A DNA stretch of 64,000 nt from positions 5,247,001 to 5,311,000 of the forward strand of contig NC_092680.1 in the NCBI RefSeq assembly GCF_964355755.1. Reading direction: 5' to 3'. Both the position numbers and the translations under genes were made by a program. Each line of letters starts with the position of its first letter. The first letter of the stretch is position 1. The stretch is from Antedon mediterranea. Its lineage: Eukaryota > Echinodermata > Crinoidea > Comatulida > Antedonidae. This document shows positions 52,422 through 61,863 of the stretch, one piece after another. The notes under the pieces were generated by a model, which saw only the letters and a list, made by a program, of their open reading frames with translations, had not been told where the DNA came from and searched no databases.

Positions 52422-55201
52422 ATGTTTGCTCTTCTATCTGGCCTTTGGAAGTTTATGTTTAGGAAAGATGAATATTACATCTTGATTCTTGGTTTGGACA
52501 ATGCAGGCAAAACAGTAAGTGAACATCAAGCTATCTGTGTAATACCCAGCATTCCAAGTACCACCGAACATTTATAATTACTATACGAATTCGCGGAGTA
52601 TGGAAAGAAAGGGCATCCGAAAGAAATATGTTACTTACAGTACACAACAAATATAAACCCCTTACTCATGAAACATTGAATGGAGTTGTATTTGAATGTG
52701 TGCTTCTTTTTGTTTTAATACAGACATACTTGGAACAATCACAAATGCAGTTTGATAAACATTACAAAGGTGGACAACTTGACAAAATAACAACAACAGT
52801 TGGATTAAACAGTAAGAAGTAAAATCATTTTTTGTGATATGTGGTAAAATTTGCACACAGGTGGCTGAACCCACTGTCACCCAGGTGACTGAACCATGTA
52901 ATAGATATCCCACGTTCTTACAATGTCTTTGACTTTTATTGCAGTTGGTAAAATTGATAGGGGTCATGTCAGATTGAATTTCTGGGATCTGGGAGGTCAA
53001 GAAGAACTACAGGCTCTATGGGATAAGGTAACATTTACAATTTACATTATTTTATATTACATATACCTTAAGCAGGGAGATGTAACTCCCTGTCTTATGC
53101 AAGGACAGTAGAATGATAGGGCCTAGAAAAAACCCTGTTTTCGATTTTCACATCTTAATTTTAAGCTCTGTCTACACTATTGAATTACATCGACAAAAAA
53201 GAGTGATGTGCCTAATATGGTAGTAATATGACATCATCGTGTCCATATATGAACACATCACATTTTGTTTTCACATGAAGTTTGAAAGTGTGGACAGAGC
53301 TTTAAGCTCACTCTACACTATTATCAAACTTTACGTGACAAAAAATACATGTACGATATATGTACATAATGATGTCATATCACTACCATATTTGGGCACA
53401 TCACACCTTTTTTGTCAAACTAGTTTGATAGTGTATAGACAGAGTTTTAGACATTACAGTTTTTTGGCTTAAACTAACTCTAGTCTTACCTCATTGTATA
53501 GTACTATGCAGAGTCACATGGTGTGATCTATGTCATTGATTCATCGGATAGTAGCAGATTAGACGAATCAAGAGAGGCATTTGGTGAGTGGCTTGTGTTT
53601 GTGAGCTATAGACGCATGTGCTAGATGCATGAGCTAGACACCTGAGCTAGACACCTGAGCTAGACACCTGAGCTAGACACCTGAGCTAGACACCTGAGCT
53701 AGACACCTGAGCTAGACACCTGAGCTAGACACCTGAGCTAGACACCTGAGCTAGACACCTGAGCTAGACACCTGAGCTAGACACCTGAGCTAGACACCTG
53801 AGCTAGACACCTGAGCTAGACACCTGAGCTAGACACCTGAGCTAGACACCTGAGCTAGACACCTGAGCTAGACACCTGAGCTAGACACCTGAGCTAGACA
53901 CCTGAGCTAGACACCTGAGCTAGACACCTGAGCTAGACACCTGAGCTAGACACCTGAGCTAGACACCTGTTCTATATTTGTGAGCTAGATGCAATGCATG
54001 TTTAAATTTTCACAGTATTTGTAAACTATTATTTTCAGATGAGATGCTTACTCATGAAACATTGAATGGAGTTCCGCTACTGGTGCTTGCAAATAAACAA
54101 GATGTTGATGTAAGAATAAACAAGAATTGATTCAGCATTTACAAATTCTAATCAAACTTTATGTGACAAAAAATATATATATATATGGACACGATTATGT
54201 CATATCACTACCATATTTAAGTACAATATCACTACCATATTTGGCACATCAAACTAGTTTGATAGTGTAGACAGAGCTTTTTAACTGTTGGGAGTGTCCT
54301 GTCTTGGATCTATTAATGTGTACCTTTTATATATTATGTTTTTGTCCCACTTTTTAGGGTTGTTTATCAGTTGATATCATCAAGGAAACTTTTAATCAGA
54401 GTTCTTCAAAGATTGGCAGACGAGATTGCCATGTACAAGCAATTTCAGCAAAAACTGGGTAAGTTGTACAGAACTACTACTTAGTTCTTTTACTACTATA
54501 GTATACGATACTACCACGGAAGAGTGAAATTACATTTTAGATGTATCCTCATATGTACCTTATGCACTTGTAAATTATGACCCACTATAGACCCCTGAGA
54601 GAGGTGCGTCATGGATGCATCATTTACAAATAATTATTGACGTCAAAAAACCTAGATGGTACATCACATAACGAACAATGGTGTGTCAATGTCACTTTAC
54701 CACCCACCATATCATAACATGGTCACAGTGCATCAAAATGGGTGCATCATTGTCAGGTAAAGGTAAGTCATATTTTTGGTGCACAGGTGCGTCATGATAT
54801 TCATTTGTCCGATACGCACGCCTTGTATAATAGTGGGTCATACAATTGACAAGTGAATTAGGAGTTTTTAGTACATTAGAAACCCTATTAAGGGGACAAG
54901 TTCAGGACCAAAGTGATTTGTGAGTTTTAATTTACACTTAAAGCTCTGTCTACACTATCAAACTTTATGTGGCAAAAAAAATGTGATGTGCCCATAACAT
55001 ATGGACATGACGATGTCATATCACTACCATATATGAGCACATCACACTTTTTTTTGTCAAACTAGTTTAATAGTATAGACAGAGCTTAAGACTTATACTT
55101 CTTTTTCTAGGGATGGTATTCATGAATGCATTGATTGGATGAAGAACATGGTTGTTAGAAATACAATACGGAGACCCCCAACTGAGAAGGACATTACCTG
55201 A
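52422..55201 (+). CDS. ARFRP1: ADP-ribosylation factor-related protein 1, 7 coding exons
   Basis: ARF-like small GTPase of the trans-Golgi that acts upstream of ARL1 and golgin recruitment. Exons: 52422-52514, 52724-52811, 52945-53027, 53502-53583, 54039-54109, 54358-54458, 55111-55201. All are in frame with GT-AG ends, giving 202 aa (human 201). GTP-binding motifs: GLDNAGKT (24-31), WDLGGQE (74-80, catalytic Q79), NKQD (134-137), SAK (169-171). The N-terminus MFALLSG has no Gly2, so it is not myristoylated. Met-Phe suits N-acetylation, as for this family. The C-terminus [10 protein letters not shown] matches the family. Introns are loaded with repeats: foldback elements in introns 3, 5 and 6, a 13-bp minisatellite in intron 4 and a copied piece of exon 5 in intron 1. 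AATAAA at 55265-55270 is the likely polyadenylation signal. Confidence 0.97.
52661..52687 (+). repeat. 27-nt exact copy of ARFRP1 exon 5 within intron 1
   Basis: Identical to 54047-54073, the exon 5 stretch encoding LTHETLNGV. The flanks differ on both sides. It sits 36 nt before exon 2, and its frame runs open into exon 2. Confidence 0.95.
53163..53302 (-). mobile_element. Foldback MITE copy H (ARFRP1 intron 3)
   Basis: A complete copy beginning AAGCTCTGTCTACACTATTG and ending TGTGGACAGAGCTT. The right arm is of the CACATGAAGTTTG type. It is immediately followed by copy I in the opposite orientation. Confidence 0.88.
53304..53448 (+). mobile_element. Foldback MITE copy I (ARFRP1 intron 3)
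   Basis: A complete copy. The left arm is AAACTTTACGTGAC and the right arm TTGTCAAACTAGTTTGATAG. It is back to back with copy H, about one base between them. Confidence 0.88.
53631..53968 (+). repeat. 13-bp minisatellite, 26 apparently perfect units (ARFRP1 intron 4)
   Basis: The unit GAGCTAGACACCT is repeated 26 times (338 bp) with no visible change. Single diverged units flank it (GAGCTATAGACGCATG, GAGCTAGATGCAATG), showing where it grew from. The homogeneity means recent expansion, so length variation between individuals is likely. Confidence 0.97.
54149..54279 (+). mobile_element. Foldback MITE copy J (ARFRP1 intron 5)
   Basis: The left terminus is missing before ATCAAACTTTATGTGAC. The right arm AAACTAGTTTGATAGTGTAG is intact. 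The centre carries a second CACTACCATATTT word. Confidence 0.85.
54941..55087 (+). mobile_element. Foldback MITE copy K (ARFRP1 intron 6)
   Basis: One of the most complete copies. AAGCTCTGTCTACACTATCA lies at the left, with a TTTATGTGGCA arm, a central palindrome ACATATGGACATGACGATGT, and a right arm CAAACTAGTTTAATAG ending AGACAGAGCTT. It ends 23 bp before the exon 7 acceptor. Confidence 0.9.
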
Positions 55202-55264
55202 TATCGATTCTCCACTATGTTAATACAATTTGAGAGTACCATTTATAGTGGAATATACTGTATA

Positions 55265-55270
55265 AATAAA
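55265..55270 (+). promoter_or_regulatory. ARFRP1 polyadenylation signal
   Basis: AATAAA, 64 bp after the stop codon. Confidence 0.7.
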
Positions 55271-56037
55271 TATATTTTAGTCAATTTGTTTATTATATAA
55301 AATATGTAGCATTTTAAATCTGCTCCAAAATATTTCTATTATGAGTTGAGTCATCCCCCATTCTTAACCCCACTTCCTACTCAATACTTCTTTGTATCAT
55401 TGCAATGGCTATGTACATATTGTGATGGAGAGAAGCCTTTGAAATGAACCAAAGCAACACCCTTATTCAAAATACAGTCCCAGTTTGCCAAAAATGTCAA
55501 GGTATTGGTTGAGGAACGTCCTCATTAAAGGCCTCTTTCCCGCTCACTTTCTGAAGTTTGCATTCTGGAAAAAAATTGTTTTTCTTAATTTTTGTTCTGC
55601 TAGTCTATTTTAAATTGTTGGCAGAAAAGGAATTAATATATTAATTGAAATACCTGTTTGAAAATGTATAGTGGGGTGGTGAATGCTTCTCCTTATTCAA
55701 ACCTATAACTTGCCAACTTTTGACTGTAATAATAATATTAGAAAATATTATTAAAATAAGATATGTGTACAGCCTTCAAAATTGTTTGAACTACTTATAA
55801 TTCACTATTACTTTTTATATGGTATGAAACCGGTCATAAATTATAATATGTGTATATTGATAAATAATTGTAAACAATTTTTATTTATAGAATAAAGTTG
55901 TCGAATGTAATTTGCTTACTGTATTATTTATGAGTGTTAGTACTGTAGATAAGAATGTAAATTTTTATTCTGATGCGAAGTTTTTTCTACAGCGCGCCCT
56001 CTATACTTTGATATAGTTTGTTTAGAAAAAATTCAAA
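55271..56037 (+). promoter_or_regulatory. ARFRP1-XKR spacer with XKR promoter-proximal region
   Basis: About 770 bp of AT-rich DNA with no gene. A weak second AATAAA is at 55891. Near its end, GCGCGCCCTCT at 55992-56002 contains the inverted form of AGAGGGCG seen upstream of HM13 and ARFRP1. The XKR start follows 36 bp later. Confidence 0.4.
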
Positions 56038-59000
56038 ATGTCACCGCGAAAAAAACAAGGCGATGTTCCTTCCTTTCTTGATGAGACAGTTCCACCATGT
56101 GAACACTGTGAAAAGTATTTCTTTTATCAAAATTCAACGTTCAATTTATTTGATGCTACATTCCTTGGCATTTCTGTGGCCACATATTTAATGGATATTG
56201 TTACAGGTAGGACTAAAGGCTAGGCCTAGCACTCGCGCAGTACAAACATCGCACTGCGCCGTCTGCGGCCATGCATGATGTGTGCACTGGCCCGGTGTAC
56301 AAAACTAGACTTGGGCTAGCCTAGCTAGGACATTGCCTATTATATTACTGTGAGCATACACAACCGCTTTTAGCGGGCTGGCGGTTTAAGGTCCAAATTA
56401 TAAGCCTAGGCTATGCCAACCAAGTGAGTTTTAAAATAAAATTACATAGCCTAGCCTAGGCCTCCTACCTACCTAGGGCTAGGCTAGGAGTCGGACTAGG
56501 CCTAGCCTAGGCTACATGTATTCATTTTTAATTTTTTTTTTCTGCTGTGTGTGAAACAAAAAAATACAATAATTTGTTTATGAATCATTTTAATTTTGAA
56601 ATAGATATGATCGTATGTGTGCAATACTTCAGCGCGCCCGAGTACTTCTGGGGATTTCTTACATTGTTTTTCACACTCGTTCCATCTGTCATTGTACATG
56701 TGTTCAGCGCTCGCTGGTATTTGTTAGATGATGATGACATGACCACATCTGATTGGCTGCTACACATATTTCAACTCGGTACCCTCAAAAGGTGAGACAG
56801 TTTTGCGGTAATGACAATGTACTTGTTAGACTAAATATTAGTAAATGTATTTTTATATTTTGCGAGCTTTGCCTTTTTGGTCCTTGTATTCATATTTGTC
56901 ATAAAATAATTGTTATTTAATGATGATGAATAAACAACTAGTCTAGTAGTAATAATGTAAGGTTGTTTTGTTTTTATATATTTAGGCAAATTGTCAAGGA
57001 TAACCATACATAAGCGAATTCATTATGATTCACTATCCTTCTTAAATCCCGTTCACAAGAGAAACATATAAACAAGATGCTCTACATAAACAAAGTCTTA
57101 TTACAAGTCATTTTGGGAGTGGAGTTATAATTTGTCAGAAAAATTCACAACATATGACAAGACTTGAACCCAGGACACTTAAATTGGTAGCCAAGCATCT
57201 TAACCACCAAGCCACAAGGTTTGTGGTATTTCTCCTTTCTCATCAATATTTGTTTTCCTTTTTCTGTTCAGATATGTATGTGTGTTCCAGACCGGTATGG
57301 ACGCAAGGCATTCTCATGACTCTAGTGATTTTGAACTTTTATATCATCAGCAAAGCGACGTTTCAATGCTACGTTTATTTGAGTCGTTCATGGAATCTGC
57401 TCCGCAACTTGTTCTTCAACTCTACATAATGGTTGCCACAAATGATGAGAATTACTTTACAGGTACATTTTAATAAGACATCATAGTCGGGGTTACCTAG
57501 GTGTACTGGTCCATTCAGCCCCTGTCGTTATGGACAGACGAACGGGCACTGTTTGGTGACAGCACTCGACATGAAGGGACCCTAGTGGAGAAAAGAGTTA
57601 TTGTATGTGCCATCCACACCTATTCAGCCCAATTAGGCTGCAAGTCATAGGTTATTACCCCACATTTAAAATGTTGATTTAAATTTACATTTGTTTAAGT
57701 TTAAATGTTAGATGCTGATGTTCTTATTGTCTAGTTAGTAGTTATTCTTTAGTGTTATTGTTCCAAGGTATTATTTTACAAAGTTATTCACATTTCTAGA
57801 TATACCTTGTTTGATTCAATCTGTAATAAATATAGAATCTCTAACATATTGGAAAAAAAATAAAACTGTGCACAAACATTATATGGTTGAATAATTACTT
57901 AATTTAAGAACACAATTTATTTTTGGAAATTGAAGAATAAAATACCCTTTATAAATGCAATTTTTGTTTTCTAACTAATTATTTTTCTATAATTTATAAA
58001 TTTTATTTTTTAGGTGTATCAGCTGCTGTGTCACTCATATCCCTATGCTGGGCAATTGCAGCTTACAGTAAAGCACAACGCAAGATGCGCATTGACAAGG
58101 CTCACATCTCATGGCCAGGCCTCGTCTTCCAGACGATATGGCGGATTGGAATGGTGTCATCACGTGTAATGTCACTAGTACTGTTTGCTTCCATATTTAA
58201 AGCTTACATCTTTCCTGTTGTTGGTAATTATTATTGTTTTACAATTTAAAAAAAAATATATTTATTCTTGGAAAATTATTACAAGTTTTGGTACATGTGT
58301 AAAAAAAAGGCAAAGTTGGACTACAGTACTAAACTAGGTAAACAGAGATTCAACATAAAGTATTGGTCAAAAAAATTTTGGCACACATGGCGTTTCATAT
58401 GTATACTTGAGCTGGATTCTAGTCACAGACAAAAATCTATACTAACAACATAAAAAAGACATTGATTAGAGACTAAGAAAGAGAGTTTTATCCAAAGAAT
58501 CCAAAGATTTATTTATTTACTCTTGAATTCCATAATTGAAGAATGATAATTGCTCACCTTGTAATATGTTCTAATTTAATAATTTTGTTGCCTTCTTAGC
58601 TGCCCATTGGTTAGTTATGTTCTTGTGGGTTTATCAACAAGACACTGACTTCTGCGCAACATGGCCGGAGGAGCGTCTCTTCAACATCACCATCAGCATC
58701 ATCTACATCTTCTGTTTCTTCAACTTGAAGGAGGGTAGCTCTAGATTCCGTATAGTTGCCTTTTATTCCATCATATTCATAGAAGACATGATTCTTGTGA
58801 TTCTTTGGAGTATTTACAGTGAACCAAATAATCAATATAATGTGGCCGGCTATTCAATTGTTTTTGGTGGATTTTTTGTAGGTTAGTCAATGCTTTTTCT
58901 TGTTTATCATGGTACAAATGATTTGTAAAATTAATATTTTAAACCATTTCAACAAAGAAATGTTCTATGGTTTATTTGTACTTGTTTCATCTATATTTAA

Positions 59001-61155
59001 AATATATTATAGGTTATATATTTCCTTTATGGCTATGCGGTGTATGTGTAAGCCCTACCCCTGTACAGTCAACTCTCCCAAAGCCAGACTTTTCTTGAGG
59101 CCACAAATTCATTTTTACTATTAGAAATACATTCCAAATACCAGACTTTCTGGAACTCCAGATATATTAGGGCAGTCCAACAGTATCTGGGATTTGGAGA
59201 GTTGACTGTATAACCTTCCTTGCTCAGCCGATATTTAATGTCTGTTCCATAAAAGCTTTTTGAAGTTCATTTTACATACATAGAAACTGTACACCTGCGC
59301 AACATGGCCGGCACAGCACAGGCCCATTTTTTTCTCCAAATTTACCAAATGATGGAATGTTTACTGTTTTCTTGCAGGAATTTTAAGCATGGTATTATAC
59401 TACAGGTGTTTCCATCCAAGTGGACAAATTTCACTCTCAACCACTATTCTCAAAGACATTGAAAAGCACTGCCCTCATGATCATGTGTACTCTGAATCAA
59501 CACCTGGATCTTGTGGCCTAGATGCTGAGATCTCGTTCAGATCGAGGTCAGTCTCTCCGCACAAATCCCCCAGAGACTTCAGCTTCAACAGTGGCAGTAT
59601 TTACCAGTTAAACTACAGCGTTACATCAGAGAAATCAACCCACATGCAGCATTCATACGACTCTTGTAAGCCAGCCATCCAGAGAAGTGTTAGTGATAGT
59701 TGTCTGCTTGATCTCACCACCAGAATGGAAACCCAGAACGAGCTGGAGATGTCACATGTAAATTGCCTTGTTCAAGAAGAGATAACTTATGAACTTGGGC
59801 TCACTTTCACAGACTATCGATTAAATTGTACTGGTTTTGCAAGTATACTAGCTGAGCATTATGATGCAGCAAAAGAGAACGTTTTAATGGATAGTAGTCT
59901 TCAGGAGGGAAGTTTAGAAAACCACCAAGAATGTATTCATGCAAGAAGTAATCAAGATTTAGAGGATTCTATTGATATGACACAAGGGTCGTCCTTGAAG
60001 GATATGCCAAACATGTCTTTACAGTCACCAGGTTTGATGACCAGGTATGAAGCAGAGAAGATTTATCTGGATATTCTTGAACAAGGACGTCCGCCAGTGC
60101 CATCTCAAAGAAAATTAGTTTTCAAATCGGGAGAAGATATGTCAAGAAAGATAGAAGATTCTAAGAAAATGAGGAAGAAACATGTTGTGGAGCCAACTAC
60201 AGAAAGGATAAAAAAGAAACAGAAGCCTTACATTCTATGGAAGCTGGATAAACAAAGAAAAGGTGTGGCAGCTGAGAAAGAAATGAAGGTGACAGAAGGA
60301 CAACATGAAAACATTCCTAACACAAAGAAAAACAGTTCAACTGAGCTGAATAAGGAAGAGAACATGGTTAATCATAACGGAGAATGTAAAAATGAATGTT
60401 TTCCATCAAAGAGTGAAAGGAATTCAGTAAATGTAGATTTTCCAACTTCTATTTTGAAAGAAGTCAACCCACCAAATTATCAATCTGAACAAGTGGAGCC
60501 AATATTGGCACCAAATGAGGATTATCACAAGACATTCCAAACAAAGGAGAAAACAGCTATTATGCTTAGTCTTGGACATGGAAGACCTCAAGAATTTGAG
60601 ACTATTCCAGGGCTTAAAAACAGACCAATGCGTAAACATAGTTTTAAATCTTCAGTTTTAAATGAGGCTACTCCAAGTCGTAAACACAGTTTCAAATCTT
60701 CAGTTACCAGTGAAAATATTCCAAGCCGTAAACAAAGCTTTAAATCGTCAGTTTTGAGTGAGGCTACTCCAAGCCGTAAACACAGTTTCAAATCTTCAGT
60801 CATAAGTGCAAGACGTACAAACAGCTTTAAATCATCATCTATGAAGCCAAGCATTGATAACAAAGAAAATAGTCCCTGTAAATCAAACAGCAAGAAAGAT
60901 CCTAAAACCTTCCATACTGTTCTCCGTGAAGTAACGCCTGTCAATGCTCATGCATCAAAACCCACCAATGTCACTTCTACATTTGATAGCAAACAAGCAT
61001 ATTCCTCTCCATCTGTAAGAAGTTTACAACTCTCACTCTTCAGTCCTCCTGATAATACAAAATCTCCGGGAACTGCGGAGAAAAAAGGCAGACGATCGCT
61101 TGGGAAGATTCCACTTAATACTGTTGCTCACAAGATTAGTATGTTTACAAATTAG
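56038..61155 (+). CDS. XK-related multipass membrane protein (XKR4/6/7 type) with very long C-terminal tail, 6 exons
   Basis: Member of the XK-related family; several relatives (Xkr8, Xkr4, Xkr9, CED-8) scramble plasma-membrane phospholipids when cut by caspases. Exons: 56038-56206, 56605-56791, 57272-57462, 58014-58223, 58600-58881, 59378-61155; all joins are GT-AG and in frame, giving 938 aa. An in-frame TAG at 56023-56025 precedes the start. Family marks: a DATFLGISVATYLMDIVTD first membrane segment, FSARWY after the second, FESFMESAPQLVLQLYI in exon 3, WRIGMVSSRVMSLVLFASIF in exon 4, and ALLxxY-like repeated membrane segments through exon 5. The membrane core ends near residue 360. The remaining roughly 570 residues, all in one exon, are polar and probably disordered, whereas human XKRs total about 370-650 aa. 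The tail carries a 16-residue tandem repeat (residues 765-824) and possible caspase sites. Scrambling activity is an inference. Confidence 0.93.
56215..56515. repeat. CTAGGCCTAG-rich tract at start of XKR intron 1
   Basis: Overlapping CTAGG/GCCTAG words mixed with a CpG-rich piece (56233-56275, ACTCGCGCAG...GCACTGCGCCGTC). It lies directly downstream of the first exon and is the same class of tract as those at HM13 and ARFRP1. Confidence 0.8.
57045..57219 (-). mobile_element. tRNA-derived SINE copy 2 (XKR intron 2)
   Basis: On the minus strand, GGCTTGGTGGTTAAGATGCT and the B box GGGTTCAAGTC match the SINE at 41698-41952. The body TAACTCCACTCCCAAA also matches. The AAAT tail is not seen, so the copy is 3'-truncated. 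It ends about 50 bp before the exon 3 acceptor. Confidence 0.8.
59064..59210. mobile_element. 147-bp TA-flanked MITE (XKR intron 5), mariner/Tigger-like
   Basis: Inverted ends TACAGTCAACTCTCC and GGAGAGTTGACTGTA, with TA at both borders as expected for Tc1/mariner insertion. CCAGACTT words inside each half form a weaker inner inverted repeat. The CAGTCAACTC start recalls Tigger/pogo ends. Confidence 0.75.
60631..60840 (+). repeat. 48-bp coding tandem repeat in XKR tail
   Basis: Units start at 60631, 60679, 60727 and 60775, each encoding a version of RKHSFKSSVLSEATPS. A degenerate fifth unit (RTNSFKSSS) starts at 60814. Each core is R-x-x-S, and the R-K-x-S form fits a PKA-type kinase site (Ser768, 784, 800, 816, 829). 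Confidence 0.93.
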
Positions 61156-61407
61156 ATGATTCTGCATACAATTACTAGAATTACCAAATAGTAACACTGA
61201 AATTAGTTGCATATTATTTTTGTACTTATGATACTTACTTTTATACACAGTTTTATAATGTATATATATTAAATGAAAAATAGTAAAGCGTAGGGGCACA
61301 GATCTAAGGATTCCGTTGTTCGAAAAACAATCAGGAGGGTGATGCATGGCAGTTTGTAGCGCAGCTGGTGATTGCCTTACTTCACTTGAATATGACATTG
61401 CACGTTT

Positions 61408-61522
61408 GTGTGTGCCCATATATGGACATGTTGATGTCATCACTACCATATTTTAGTATATTACTTCCATATTTGGGCACATCACACTTTTTTGTCTAGT
61501 TTGATAGTGTAGACAGAGCTTT
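61408..61522 (+). mobile_element. Foldback MITE copy L, left end missing
   Basis: The centre TGTGCCCATATATGGACATG and a right arm TTTTTGTCTAGTTTGATAG ending GTAGACAGAGCTT remain. It lies in the XKR 3' flank, possibly in the 3'UTR. Confidence 0.82.
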
Positions 61523-61585
61523 AGGGATCATGTCAACATTTTTCTACTGAAGTGACTACATTATCCCGTTTATACAATTATTTGT

Positions 61586-61863
61586 GATAGACATGGGTTT
61601 GAGCCTATCTGTACCATACTGATTGCATCCTTAGGCAAGATGCTTTTCTCTCATTGCCTTGTCCTTTGGATGGGATTTAAAGCCGTTTGTCCCACTTACA
61701 TGTAAATGTGCATGTTAAAGAACTTGGTACACTATTCGAAAAGAGTAAGGGATCGTCTCTGGTATGCTGATCCGATAGGTGCTGCACTGCTGGAGGGCCC
61801 AGTAAGAATTTCTTCATAGTTTCCAGTTAAGCTTGAGAACCAGAATAAATACATTAAAAAAAA
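61586..61863 (+). mobile_element. 5'-truncated SINE of the same family as 62985-63324
   Basis: From GTGATAGACATGGGTTTGAG onward it matches the minus-strand element at 62985-63324 (ATCTGTACCATACTGATTGC, ATCCTTAGGCAAGATGCTTT, GGTGCTGCACTGCTGG). It ends CCAGAATAAATACATTAAAA. The 5S-like head is absent. Confidence 0.75.

Noticed and set aside
52628-52822. Continuous frame through ARFRP1 intron 1 end and exon 2
   Set aside because: Not a separate gene. The exon 2 part is ARFRP1 and the upstream part is intron that happens to be open, including the copied exon 5 piece.
53631-53968. CRISPR-like array
   Set aside because: The 13-bp units are directly joined with no spacers, and the window is animal DNA; it is a minisatellite.
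60424-60944. Minus-strand frames opposite the XKR last exon, including one of 118 codons
   Set aside because: They are shadows of the strongly supported XKR coding exon; the repeated leucine/arginine pattern mirrors the RKHSFKSS units.
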